From contig CM048745.1 in the NCBI GenBank assembly GCA_026315105.1, forward strand, positions 283,011,747-283,075,746: a stretch of DNA of 64,000 nt, given 5' to 3'. The notes beneath the pieces are model-generated. The model was given only the letters and a program-made list of their open reading frames with translations. It did not search any database and was not told the origin of the DNA. This DNA is from Locusta migratoria. Its lineage: Eukaryota > Arthropoda > Insecta > Orthoptera > Acrididae. Below are positions 22,195 to 33,669 of this stretch, in pieces; position 1 is the stretch's first letter; each line of letters opens with the position of its first letter. Both the position numbers and the translations under genes were made by a program.

Positions 22195-22322
22195 GTATGT
22201 TTTTATCCTACATTTGCAATATAGTGAAGCATCTTAAATATCTCAAAGGTTGGAGTGATCTTTGTATGATTTACAGTCAACAATTTCCAGAAACTTTATT
22301 ACATAACTGAACAGACACAGTA

Positions 22323-22328
22323 TTTATT
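22323..22328 (-). promoter_or_regulatory. Candidate polyadenylation signal of the laccase gene
   Basis: AATAAA on the - strand, about 30 bp after the laccase stop codon. If used, the 3' UTR would be very short. Confidence 0.45.
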
Positions 22329-22357
22329 TTGAGAATAAATAACTTCAATTTAATATA

Positions 22358-22590
22358 TCATGCCATGCTTACAGAATACATTTGGAGGAGGGACAAACAA
22401 AGCAGTAAGGTCAAAAAACTTCCATAAGATATTGATCCTTCAGATTCATTATGGTAAGTCCATTTCCAGTTTCCACACTGAGGAAAATCTGATGGAATTG
22501 GTACCATCTCATGATGAGCACCAACTTTCAGCACTACACCCATACCAAGCTCTGCATGATTTGATATATGACAATGAAAGAACCAGTATC
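22358..22590 (-). CDS. Laccase-type multicopper oxidase, terminal exon with HCHI motif and hydrophobic tail
   Basis: The exon starts after a ctcttttcag acceptor and ends at TGA (22358-22360). It encodes YWFFHCHISNHAELGMG, the fourth copper motif: HCH bridges the trinuclear and type 1 sites, the next His is a type 1 ligand, and Met five residues later is at the axial position. After GNWKWTYHNESEGS comes a strongly hydrophobic stretch (FLTLLLCLSLLQMYSV) ending four residues later. A small-residue region followed by a terminal hydrophobic tail suggests a GPI-anchor signal or a terminal membrane anchor. This would place the enzyme at the cell surface, as an inference. Confidence 0.92.
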
Positions 22591-23390
22591 CTGAAAAGAG
22601 AAACAAAGAAAACTTAAATTTTGCTTCTGCAACAGGTGAACATCCAGAAATTGTGCAAACTTGTGAATTACATATCTCTTTCTGCCAAATAGTATAGTAA
22701 ATATTGTATGATATTACACATGAGACAACACTTTGTGACTACAGATATTAGTATTAAATTCTGAAGGTGGATGGTTTCATAAGAATCATGAGAGTAAAAA
22801 ACAAGTAAGCAGCTGTGTAATCAAAAAAACAACAAGCACCACTGTGTTTTTGATGGCATAAACGTACTCTGAGAGCAACATTAGTGATCTTGAGGGAAAT
22901 AACAGGCAAGTGTAACATCACTACTCATAGAGATAAATTTCATAAAAATTAGGAAAAGAAGTTTGATTAGGAAGGAAAGCTGTTGCTTTAGAAAATTAAG
23001 TTACTACATTTTGTTCAATAAATAACTATTTTATTCACAACTCCTGGCTTATAATTTACTTATTGTTGTTCCTAATTATCTGTGCTGTGAAAACATTGTA
23101 ATATCATTGAACCTGGACAAGTAAGAAAATTTTGTAAAAAAGATTAATCATCATCTTTTTGTACCTCTATAATGATTGCCATTTTCTCATGTCCTCATTA
23201 AGTGAGGTTATATGAATTTCCATAAGTATTCTATCAGCAAAAATAACTTCAAGAAAATATAAGGAAAAAAATTATGTAAACAGCTATTTATCCAGAATTT
23301 TAAAAATATGTTGTGTAGAGAAGTGTTTATTGCTAATTAGTTAATCTCAAGGGAAATAATGTCAAATAAAAGATAATAAACATAATAGTG

Positions 23391-23610
23391 TAGCTGGCCA
23401 GTACTTACCTCAACTCAGTAGTAACGCAAAAAGTGCTGAAAAAACTCATCGTCTAGGTTGTGAGCAACCTAAATCCACTTTCCCTTCTATTTCATTTCGT
23501 ATCATTCCTCTCTCCACTAAGATGAAGGGAATTATAACAAAAGCTAAATTTCACATTCATTTTTATGTTACTATTGACGATACTCAGCTGAGGTAAGTAT
23601 TGGTCAGCTA
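23391..23610. mobile_element. Short MITE, 220 bp
   Basis: Imperfect 28-bp terminal repeats: tagctggccagtacttacct at the left, and the complement of tagctgaccaatacttacct at the right. No coding capacity. A related word, aggtaagtattgtccagcc, occurs singly at about 36535. Confidence 0.7.
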
Positions 23611-24114
23611 TTCTTTTCTTTTTCAAAATTAATTTTCTTAAGTGCCTATTGTTGAACACTTATGAATCTAGATACATAATATTCAATTAATCTGATGGAA
23701 ACTCTCCACTGAGGTATTAAAATATTCAAAAGAGATAGAAAGCTGGCCATTATTACTGTAGCTTGGTACCACCAATGGCCAACACAAAAAAAGATGCCAA
23801 AGAAGATGAAAATAAATGTTGACAATAGCTTTCAAAAATATTTTCCTTCATCACATAGGAAAGGTGGGAAGAGAAATGACACTGACGGAAAAGGTTACTC
23901 ACAACCTTAGCCGTGAGGTGAGGATGGGTGATGTGTGGAAGTCAGATATATCGCATGAGCCATGCCAATATGATAGATCAAGAAGTGAACCAAATAATGC
24001 TTGGGGAGAGGGGGTAAGATAAAAAATTTAAATTAATTAACAAGTTAAAGATACAAACTTGCACACACGCATGCGACTTTGCCCATGTGCACGCGCACCC
24101 ATCCCTTTAGTGAC

Positions 24115-24340
24115 GCAGTACCATTCCAGACTGGAATGTCTTAACAAATTGCTCCATCACGGCTATTTCTTTCTCAAGTCATGCCCTGAAATGAGATCAT
24201 CCCTTCAAAGTATCCTCCCCATCCACAAATAGTAGCCTTCCACTGTCCTCCCAACCTCCACAACATCTTTGACAAACCTTACAACATCAAAAAACCACCC
24301 TCCCTACCTAATGGTTCCTACCCCTTCTAACACTCTGTCA
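24115..24340 (+). pseudogene. Penelope-like retroelement C-terminal relic (tentative)
   Basis: Translation gives NKLLHHGYFFLKSCPEMRSS and LQSILPIHK, followed by proline-rich text and PYLMVPTP. This resembles the region between the reverse transcriptase and the GIY-YIG endonuclease of insect Penelope-like elements. Stops are present. The call rests on recognised phrasing and is not certain. Confidence 0.4.
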
Positions 24341-24894
24341 ATGTCATTGCGGGTGATAGAATATCTAAAAATTTTGTGGATGAACTACTCATTTATTTTA
24401 TGAAAAGAATACTTAACACTTATTCAGCTTCACTGTATACATTAACCACAACAGAGACACTGCACGACTGAGTTTTTAAGACTCACCTGACAAAACTGAT
24501 TGACTACAATAGTGGCAGATGAGTATTTATATCTTGATCACAATTTGACTAGTTACATTGTATTGTTGTTTCTCATTACACAAATGAAATTTTATCAGTG
24601 AATGTGGTTACAGAAATGCAAACATACACATTCCATCTTAATATATATAAAAATTGAGGTGTTTGTGCCTATATTTTACTCTGCGACCAAAACTACACGT
24701 CACAAATGTATAGTGTTTATATATGGTGGTAGGTATCAGTCTCCCATTGTGCATTATGGTAGTATAGGGTCGATAACGATAAGCATAATAAAAAAAAAAT
24801 TGTGTTATCAATTCTTCACTAAAAGACAGAAAAGACGCTGAAAAGTGAATCTACAGACAATAGAAACTTGAAATTTGTAGACAAAGTTTATCTT

Positions 24895-25330
24895 ACTCTG
24901 TAGGCATCAGAGATTTTTCAATATTCCCATCCCTAAGGGGGTGAAATAGGGGATGAATATTTTTTTGAAAAAATGTTGCTATTAAGGCAATTTTGAAGCA
25001 AGAAATACAAAACTTCGGATTTAGTTTTTTGATTGGAATTTTAAAAACATGTGTTTCAATATTTTTTTTAAATTTAACCATTAAGCAGGTGAAAAAAGGT
25101 AAAATCTTTTAAGGGAGCTACTAAGACTATTTTGATGTTAGAAATGTGAAAATTTGGATTTGGAACCATGGTTAGAATTAAACAAAACAAGGTGTTTGGG
25201 GATCTTTTGAATTCTGCCATCAATGGTGCAATAGGGGATGGCAAGTTGTATCAAAATACTTGATTAGGAAAGTATTTTTAAAGCTAAATCTATAAAAATT
25301 TATATTTAGAAGTAGAAACAACCAATGCAG
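24895..25330. repeat. Diverged tandem repeat, about 140-bp units
   Basis: Three successive blocks contain variants of one phrase: gggtgaaataggggatgaa (24938), caggtgaaaaaaggtaaaa (25087) and gtgcaataggggatggc (25224). Each is followed by a T-rich or A-rich stretch and a phrase like gcaagaaatac-aaaacttcgg or gttagaaatgtgaaaatttgg. No frame is conserved. I recognise the phrase type from insect genomes but cannot name the family. Confidence 0.45.
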
Positions 25331-25339
25331 ACCATCTAG

Positions 25340-27250
25340 TCTATCGTGTGAAGCAGGGCAAATTAAGCTAATAACTTTATGAAACTACAGTATGAACAGA
25401 TAGTACATTCATTTGGAAATATAATTATATTTTGAAAATTGTAATTAAATATTTTCCTCATATTGTATATGGGTGATATGGGCAATTAGCATTCTATGAA
25501 CTGAATTAATTACTATTCATTATATATACAGTACAGAAAGGTTACAGAATTATTTCTGATATAGTTTGCATTTGCATCTTTTGCTAATTTCTTTTGAAAT
25601 AAACAATTTATATGTTTTTAATGCCCTACAAAGGAACTTTCTTGAACATGGTTTCAATATAACATGTGCGTGTTAATTTGAATTTTTATCTATCATGACA
25701 TATGACACAATTCTCAAAGGTATGACTCCTATGAAGCTAGGTGTAGAAGTAGCACTGGGGTGGACCTGGATATTGTGTAGTTTAGGTGGCCAGGAAAATA
25801 TCACTTTAGCAGATATAAGGAAGATTATGGATAGGATGGAACCTTATTTCTGGTGAAAATTTTGATAATAGAAGGCCTAGAAATAGGTAGGACTCATTTG
25901 ATTCCATTTGAAGTAAATACTGTGGATGCTACTAGCAGTTGGATTTTGAGGGTGATGGGAGGATTAGATTTGTGTGGAGACATGATGCAGAAAATATGTC
26001 TATGCATCATATTTAGTGAATTGTGCTTTATTATGAGACCCTTATTGAGACTTTAGCATAATTGGCAAGGAAATTTTCAGCTCTGCTGATGGATACTCCA
26101 TGGGTGGCCAGGCTGTATGAGAGTTTTTTATATGTAGAAGGGATAACAGCTATTAAAAGGCATGTTATTTTACTAGATTACTGTTTGAGGCTTTCCCAAT
26201 GTATTAATTCCTTTCATGATTCATTGGTGTCACTTCAAACATCTTATATAGGCGAGACAATAATGAAATGATTGTACGACGTTTTTGGTCGGAAGATCGC
26301 ATCTGGGATGTTTTGACCGCCTAGTGCAACTCTTCTTACTTGTTGCCACTTTGGCAACTTGTATGTCGATGACGATGGCGACAACACAACACCCAGTCCC
26401 CAGTCCTGCATGGTAGTCAGTGACGCTGTTGACTGAGCTATGGGGACAGATGAGATAATAATAATACAGTAGTTTAGACAGCACCTGAAGATAATGATCT
26501 GCTGTCTCATAGAAATATTTTACAATTTTGACACTACTATCTGGCACAATGCCTGTGAACCATGAAAGGAATTTTACTGTTGTTAGTTAGTGGGTTTGAG
26601 ATGGACAGAATTATGGACAGAGCCATTAGAGAGATGAAGATCGTTGTCCAGAAATGGGACACATTGGGCAAAGAAGAACAAAGCTATGTGATAGAGAAAT
26701 AATATTTAGTTACTGTGGAGGAAAGAGGATGGGGTGTCTGGCCTTTGGTCCAGAACATGATGATATTAGTTACATGTATAATGAATGAGGTGGTGAGCTT
26801 AAAATATGAATGAGCTGGGAGCGGTAATGTATATTAGCAGCAAGTCCATGGGTGAGGGAGATGTTGGCATATAAGAAAGTGGGTTCAATAGCACAGCAGG
26901 TGATAATTCTCAATCACCAGAGGAATTCACCATCTCCAGAGTGCTGGTGTGTAACTTGTATCCCCTACACCTGGTACCACTTCCTTATACGTCTGTCACA
27001 CTTTGATCCAGAGTGTGTAGATAAAAACTTTCTAATGTAAATGCCTGTTTTATAATTTATATATGTGTTAATAATTATGTATTGTATATTTCGAAATAAT
27101 GTTTTGTTTATTCATGAGTAATTTTACTGCAAAGAAAATTGTGACTGCACTGGGTATACATCATTAGGAAAAGTAGGGATAATATCTTTGTCAGAGATTT
27201 GCATTGTGTGGAGTGTGGTCTCTGATGAGCAAGTGAGCGTGGGAGGACAC
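25340..27250. other. AT-rich intron sequence with a faint SINE-like patch
   Basis: No gene supported. At about 26365-26410 the phrase acaacacaacacccagtccc resembles the tail side of another widespread arthropod tRNA-derived SINE, without its head, so it is only a weak remnant. The short open frames at 25853-26271 have no domain. Confidence 0.4.
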
Positions 27251-28491
27251 TTAAGCCTCTCTCACACGTAGCAAGATTTGCGGGAAGCATGCTGCGTAGC
27301 TCACAGGGCGGGTGAGCGGCCAGCTGTGCGGCCTGCTTAAGGGCTGTTTGCTGCAGGATTCTGGATATAGCGCATGTCCTATTATCCTAGCATGTTTTCG
27401 GAATGCTACCTACGCTGGCCAATCAGGAGTCATGTATGGCATGTGACCTTGCGGCCAGCAAGGCGGGAACTCAAAGAGAACGCACCAGATGGAACGCGTT
27501 GCCACATGCCCACCAGCGAAGTGCAGTCTTTCTCAATCGATTATAAAGAAACTATTTGGTAAAATAATATGATTCTCACACAACTTATAGATGCATTCTT
27601 CTGCTTCATTATAAAATGAATATTATTTTGTTAGTGGTCATAGTTCTTGTGATATTTATGGATTTAGTACAGTACTACAAGGAATCCGAAAATTTTACAC
27701 TGAAAAATAGAGGTCGCTATGAATTTGCGTTTGGTACATGTTAGGTCATATGTTGCTGCGGATGAAATGTCGCTGAAATATTGAATTATTCTTCGAAGTT
27801 AGAAGGATGTCGCTGTCTATCACCAAACGAGATAATTGGTTGTATGTAAAGCACTTGTTCCCAATCCCGTGTGTCAGCGAAAAAAAACGGGATGAAATTT
27901 TCATTTAATCCCTTATATCTCACAAATGATTGGAGGTACCGAAGCAAGATTTTATCAAATGATAATACGCAAAGAGAAGTTTATTTTGTCACGTTATTAA
28001 TTTACAAAACTTGCATATGAAGTGCTTTATTTGAGCTATTACAGATTTTATTCAATGACGTAATGGACTTTTAAGGAGTCACAGACACCTGATAAAAATA
28101 AATTTGCTTTGTCTTTATTTTTTCAACATCAGTGAGCAATTTGTTTAATTTAAAACTGCTTATGGTTATTTTCATATACTACTAACTTGTCTTACATTGA
28201 TGAAGCACTGTCCTTGCGGGTGGAGAGGCTTGCGCATCCGTGTGAAGCAGAGGGCTATACCGAAGGTAGAGAACCTACTGCCGGAAAGGCTTCAGCTGAT
28301 GGATCTGACTAAGAGTGTCCCACAACGTCCCGTCTTCCTTATCCTCTCCCAGTCCTTTCCCAATTCCTTTCCCAACCCAAGGTGTGATGTGATCCATGAC
28401 GAGGGGTGCATGGCTACTGAGTAAGTAGCCTTGCACTATGCGGGGTTATCGTGTGTGGACCATATAAATCCCCAAATCTCGTGGGACTAAG

Positions 28492-29265
28492 ATGAACACA
28501 GAGAAAGAAAGTATTTTAAAAGAATCTGAGGGGCAATCCGAGACCTCAGATACTCTGACATCAGGATCAGGACTGATGGAGTGCACTCCTACTTCTGAAT
28601 CAGGGTCTACACCTGAGCAAGAAGTGGGAACTGTAACAGAGAAGTTGGACCAGATTAGGATTAAGGCCTTGTCTGGGGCTCAGAGGAGGAAACTTCTCAA
28701 GGAACAGAAGCAAAAGGAAGGAAAAGAATGGCTTCCTAAGCATAAGAGGAGGGAATCAAAATGGCTTGAGCCCAAGACCCCCAAAAAGAAACTGCCTCAG
28801 GTCAAAGGGTATACACAAACCCTTTCGACGTCAAAGACAGGTGGCAAGAGGGTTAGGGAGGAATCTAAGACTCCCTCCTCTCTGGACAGGCGTGATTCTA
28901 AAAGGCTGAGGCAGGAAATAGGAAAACAGACCTCTACTACTGCAGTCTCGGTCTTTAGAATGGCGGTTGTCCAAGAAGGATACCCACTGGTGAGCATCAA
29001 CTCACAGCAGGAGGAGCTCGTGCAGATGGCCCTCTTTGAAGAGATTGGGGGGGATGGTGGTCCAGGACCCAAATTCAGGAGGGTCTATCTAGATCGTGGT
29101 ATCCTCATTTTTGTCTGTGAGGGGGAGCACTCAGCAGTATGGCTTAAGGAAAAGGTGCCCATGATATCCCTGTGGGAGGATGCGAAGCTGCTGGTCAAGA
29201 GAGCAACCAAAAGGTCGTTCCGGAAGGACGAACCCTGGTGGTGGAGGTCGGAGAGAAGTCCCTGA
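28492..29265 (+). CDS. LINE ORF1 (Gag-like) protein, open for 257 codons, probably truncated
   Basis: Only ORF1 in the window that keeps its start. ATG follows actaag and begins MNTEKESILKESEGQ. The first 60 residues are acidic and Ser/Thr-rich. Residues 60-130 are Lys/Arg-rich (QRRKLLKEQKQKEGKEW), fitting RNA binding. The last third (MAVVQEGYPLVSI to FRRVYLDRGILIFVCEG) resembles a folded region also seen in copy 1. No CCHC knuckle is visible. Compared with copy 1, a deletion/frameshift at about 29200-29210 changes the end to FRKDEPWWWRSERSP. Confidence 0.7.
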   Translation: MNTEKESILKESEGQSETSDTLTSGSGLMECTPTSESGSTPEQEVGTVTEKLDQIRIKALSGAQRRKLLKEQKQKEGKEWLPKHKRRESKWLEPKTPKKKLPQVKGYTQTLSTSKTGGKRVREESKTPSSLDRRDSKRLRQEIGKQTSTTAVSVFRMAVVQEGYPLVSINSQQEELVQMALFEEIGGDGGPGPKFRRVYLDRGILIFVCEGEHSAVWLKEKVPMISLWEDAKLLVKRATKRSFRKDEPWWWRSERSP

Positions 29266-29349
29266 AGGCAATGCGAGAGCAAGACCTGAAACTGTTTTTA
29301 GGGTTCTCGCAGGTCGCCGTCAGGGTAATCAAAGTCCTTAAAGGCAATA

Positions 29350-30366
29350 ATGGCAGCAAGATGGGGATTGGAAGTGCTGCAGATAAACCTGCAGCACAGT
29401 AAAGAGGCCACTGCTGCCCTGAGCCGTCGCCTGGGAAGACGGGAGGTGGACGTGGCCCTGATACAAGAACCCTATTTATACAAAGGGGGTGTTTCAGGCT
29501 TTGGTGGTACTGGAGGTAAACTGATTTATGCTAGAAATCTAAAAACCTCCAGAAGAAATGGAATATCTTTCATACCAATGATGGATTTTTGTTCCAGGGA
29601 CCTGGTGCCCATCAGGATGCAGAAGCGTGAGGAAGGTATCACGAGGGAAATTGTTTTGGCCTCAGCATACCTTCCTTATGAAGCCAGCCTGCCATCGGCA
29701 AGGTGACGAACTGTTGGTGGGATGTGATGCCAATGCCCACAATCTATCGTGGGGCAGCAAGGACACCAACAGTAGAGGTGAGCATCTTCCTGAATTTCTC
29801 CTATCTAACAACTTGGAGATCCTGAATAGGGGTGATGAACCTACATTCAGGAATAGTAGAAGGGAAGAAGTAATTGACATAACTTTTAGTTCCATGATGA
29901 TGGGAAGTTATGTCAAACAGTGGCATGTGGTCCTGGAGCCATCCTCATCAGATCACATGTATATTAAATTCAAGGTTGAAATGGGAACCAGGCAGACCAT
30001 GGCCTATAGGAATCCCCGGAAAACGGACTGGGAGACATATAGGAGAGACCTTGACTTCAGCCTATCAGAAATTAAAACTTCGATAAGGAACCCAGCAGAG
30101 TTTGAGGAAGTAGCAGAGGCCGTAACCTCTGCTATAGTGGCATCATACCAGGACAACTGGTCAATCACCAAGATGTGCACAAATAGGAGTGTGCCTTGGT
30201 GGAATAATAACCTGGAAATGCAAAGGAAACAGGTATGAAGACTGTTTAACCTTGTGAGGCGCAAAGGACAATGGGCAAAGTATCGTGAGGCCCTTGTCAA
30301 TTACAACCTTGCCATCAGAGGGGCAAAGGAGGCATCCTGGAAGGTATTCTGTGAGGAAGTGGAGTT
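29350..30366 (+). pseudogene. LINE copy 2 endonuclease and start of reverse transcriptase
   Basis: Starts LQINLQHSKEATAALSRRLG and DVALIQEPYLY (endonuclease, with the Glu of the active site). A deletion at about 29690 relative to copy 1 shifts the frame. The second frame (29627-30238) carries CDANAHNLSWGSKD and SSSDHMYIKFKVE near the end of the endonuclease. A stop at 30236 and the 30363 deletion junction end the coding capacity. Confidence 0.82.
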
Positions 30367-31848
30367 GTTGTACCATTCACAAAGAAGCATATACAACATT
30401 CAAGTTGGAATATAAAGCTTTTCAATGAAGCGCTACCTGTGAAGGGGACAGTGAAATATCTAGGGGTTACCCTAGATGAGAAACTGACATGGACCCCTCA
30501 TATTAGGAATATTTGCTCCAAGGCAAAAGGTACTCTAGTAAGTACCAGGAGGGCTTGTGGCAAAAATTGGGCCTGAGCCCCAAGGGTATGCACTGGATAT
30601 ACACCACAGTGATTAGACCCAGGATCACCTACGGGGCGGTCGTGTGGAGGAAGAAGGTAGAATAGCAGGTTGCTGCTAAGGAGCTTGGTAGGGTGCAGAG
30701 ATTAGCCTGCCTAGCCATAACATGCGGAATTAGCAGCACACCAACTGCTGGGATGGAAACCATGCTGGATATGCCCCCATTACACCTTTGGGTCAAGATG
30801 GAGGCAGCGGCTGGTGCATACAGACTCAAATCTGGCAACAACTGGAACTCTTCGGGATATCCAGAATCACACACTAAAATAGTGAGTGAGGTAGTTTGGG
30901 GAAGTGCCAGCCGACTATATTATAACCCCATACTGCTTCAACAAGCCTTTCAATATAACAATTGGAAGCAGGGAGCAGTGGGAGGAAATAGTTCGACACC
31001 GTATGGGGGATATTGTCTGGTTCACTGACGGGTCAAAATCAGACCAAGGTGTTGGGGCCGGGGTATATGGGGTGCAGCCAAGACTGGAGTGCATCATCTC
31101 TCTAGGGAAACTGGCCTCAGTATTCCAGGCGGAAATCACTGCCATCAGGGCATGTGTGGAGGAGAATTTGCGTAGGTGCTACAAGGATTGTAGCATCTAT
31201 ATCTATTCCGACAGCCAGGCAGCCCTGAGATCACTGGCAGCTCCCTAAACAAGGTCTAAAATTGTTGCAGAATGTCACAGGGTTTTGTTGGAGCTAGGGG
31301 AAAGCAATAGAGTAAACCTATTGTGGGTTCCTGGCCACTCGGGGATCAGTGGCAACGAACATGCCAACAGATTAGCCAGAATGGGGGCAGAGACTCCATT
31401 TATTGGACCGGAACCTGTCCTGACAATCACCAAGGCAATGATCAAATTGGAGCTATGTAACTGGCTCAGAAGACAGCACGTAAAATATTGGACCAAAGTC
31501 CATCAACAAAAACATGGCAAGGTAATGATGCCAAAGCCTTGTTTTAAAAGAAGCTCTGCAATCCTGGGTCTGGACAGGAGAGAGATTAGACTCATGGTTG
31601 GATTGCTGACAGGCCATGGGAATTTCAGAAAACACCTACATACAATGGGAATAACAGAAGAGCACCCTAAATGTAGCCTCTGTGATGACAGTGATGAAAC
31701 TGCATCACATCTGATCTTCGAATGCATTGCATTGGAGAGTAAAAGGCACAGAACATTTGGGACAACCAGACCCGAAGAAATTGTGTCTAATAAAGAACTG
31801 GTAAAGGGACTCCTTGCACTGTTCAAGGGCATTGGTTGGCTTTACTAG
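30367..31848 (+). pseudogene. LINE copy 2 RT thumb, RNase H and zinc C-terminus
   Basis: After the deletion junction the sequence continues with the thumb (RLACLAITCGISS at about 30700). RNase H is at 30904-31248 (WFTDGSKSDQGVG, EITAIRACVEENL, IYSDSQAAL) with an in-frame stop at 31245. The segment 31285-31848 carries NEHANRLARMG and CSLCDDSDETASHLIFEC. RNase H here keeps TDGSKS, unlike copy 1, but has NEHAN in place of NEHAD, losing the last Asp. Confidence 0.85.
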
Positions 31849-31956
31849 ACATACAGGGAGCGATACTGCGCAATAAACTTAGTTTCGGTGTGGGCAGTGG
31901 CGGGTTAGACTAAGACTGTTTTGGCTTCCCTGAAAAAAATCAAATCAACTTGTCTT

Positions 31957-32899
31957 GCCCTCAGTATTACTAAATACAATTTAATATTATGTGATAACTG
32001 CAAATGCATAAAAATGTTAGTGAGAGGAATATTTGTCAACTCTATTGTTTTGACAGAAGAAGCGGATTTTAGCATTACAACGAAAGTATCTACATATTAA
32101 CAAAATCTCATCACTGAAATATTACTCTGGAAAAAAGGAAAAAAAGTAGTGCTGTGAAATAAACAGCTTCTTGATTTGAAATTACAGTGGAATTCGATAT
32201 CACAGTATGTTTTTAAATGATATAGAACAAACCGATGAGATGATTGTATATGTATACTATGTATACGTTCAAATTTCTGAGAAAAAAGGAAAACTATTTA
32301 GAGTACACATGATATATTTTAGTTAGTGTCCCAACACAGAGCAATGGTGGTGTTTTTTTTTATTTTTTTTTATTATCTCGAACATCTTTTAGCTTGTCAA
32401 AAGATTTCAATTTAGACCATGGTGGCTGGTTTACGGGATTCCAGTAAGTTAAACTTTTTGTATTTCCAGGATTGAGATTGTGTTTTCAAACACAATTTTC
32501 ACCTTTAAAATATACTCGGGTATTGGATTCCACGATAGTTTCAATGTAACTACACATTTATGTGCCCAACCAGACATTTCTTCTTATAAACGTATTTTCA
32601 CATCCTGTCCCTGACAACGTAACTTCCCTTGTTCCAATGTTAAAATCCCGTTCTTTTGCCAAAAGATAGCAGAGCTAACAAATATTATTTTCACTAATAT
32701 TTTTATGCAGATAAAATAGCAACAGAACATTGAGTGTTCCGATTTGTAAAGGGACTAAATGGCAGGGTAATCAATCGTCCAGAATATTGAAACTAATAAT
32801 ACGGAGGGCAAGATAATTTGTACTTCATAAAAATGTCCATTCTATAATTAAATGAGTGACTTCTTCACTTACATAGAAAAACAGCAATTTTCGTTTCAC
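31957..32899. other. Interior of the TTAA-flanked transposon, no gene
   Basis: AT-rich, with a T-rich run at about 32351-32371. No transposase-like frame. This stretch and 28086-28183 are the only non-repeated interior of the element. Confidence 0.5.
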
Positions 32900-33669
32900 C
32901 AGCTATTGATGGCCCTTAAAAAGCCCACCACTTCATTCATTTAAATCTGTACTGTGTTAAATATTGCGATTCATGTGAAAGTTTCGTAAATTGATCATAT
33001 GAAAAAATAATCTCCCCTTTGCATGCTATCGTTTGATAAAATCTTGCTTCGATACCTCCAAACATTTAAGAGATATAAGGGATTAAATTAAAATTTCTTT
33101 CCATTTTCTTCGTTGACACGTGTGATACGTAACAAGTGTCTTACATACAACCCATTATCTCGAGATTGGGGTGATAGATAGTGACATCCTTCCAACTTCA
33201 AAGAATAATTTAATATTTTAGGTACATTTCATCTGCAGTAACATATGACCTAACTTGCACCAAACGCAAATTCATAGCGACCTCTATTTTTCAATGCAAA
33301 ATTTTCGGATTTCTTGCAGTACTATACTTAATCCATTAATATCACAAGAATTATAACCACAAACAAAATAGTAGATAGATCTTCATGTAGCTGAAGAATG
33401 CAGCTATAAGATGTGCAAGAATCAAATTTTTTTACCAAATAGTTTCTTCACAATCGTTTGATAAATAAAGCAGCTCGGCTGTGTTGTGCGTCTTGGCGTC
33501 CACCCTGCAAAGCCAGCCTGCACACTTCCGCGCCCTATCTTGTACCGTGTGAGAGAGACACAATGTTTTTCAGCCTGTTTTTCAGCCGCATTCGTACTGT
33601 GCAGCCGACTGATGTGCGCACCATTCAGGAAACTTCTGGCGAACCATGCTCCATGTGAGAATGGTTTAA

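Larger units (their letters stand above)
28194..31946 (+). mobile_element. RNase H-bearing LINE, copy 2, 5'-complete with internal RT deletion
   Basis: Same family as the copies at 4709 and 50170. Flanked by the 10-bp duplication aacttgtctt (28184-28193 and 31947-31956), so both ends are defined. The 5' UTR is about 28194-28491 and contains gcaaggctacttactcag-type sequence on the opposite strand. ORF1 follows, then endonuclease, a truncated reverse transcriptase, RNase H, and a short aatcaaatc tail. About 950 bp of reverse transcriptase present in copy 1 (about 7262 to 6317 there) is missing at 30363-30366, including YADD. Confidence 0.9.
27255..33665. mobile_element. TTAA-flanked DNA transposon with long imperfect inverted repeats, split by a LINE
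   Basis: TTAA lies immediately outside both ends (27251-27254 and 33666-33669). Reading inward from each TTAA, the two ends match: gcctctctcacacgtagca on the left and accattctcacatggagca on the right, then TTtGC / TTcGC and GAAG. A second, longer inverted block runs from about 27535 to 28085 and from about 33458 down to 32900, roughly 80% alike (shared gaagaaactatttggtaaa and gaagcaagattttatcaaa). Without the LINE it is about 2.65 kb. No transposase is visible. TTAA targets point to piggyBac or Kolobok, and the terminal sequence does not decide between them. Confidence 0.8.

Noticed and set aside
26365..26410. Second tRNA-derived SINE family
   Set aside because: Only the phrase acaacacaacacccagtccc is recognisable. 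No head, B box or target duplication is visible.
28492..29265. Host nuclear protein from the Lys-rich 257-codon frame
   Set aside because: Its C-terminal part is repeated in LINE copy 1 (8645-8391), and it sits at the ORF1 position of a LINE bounded by a target duplication.
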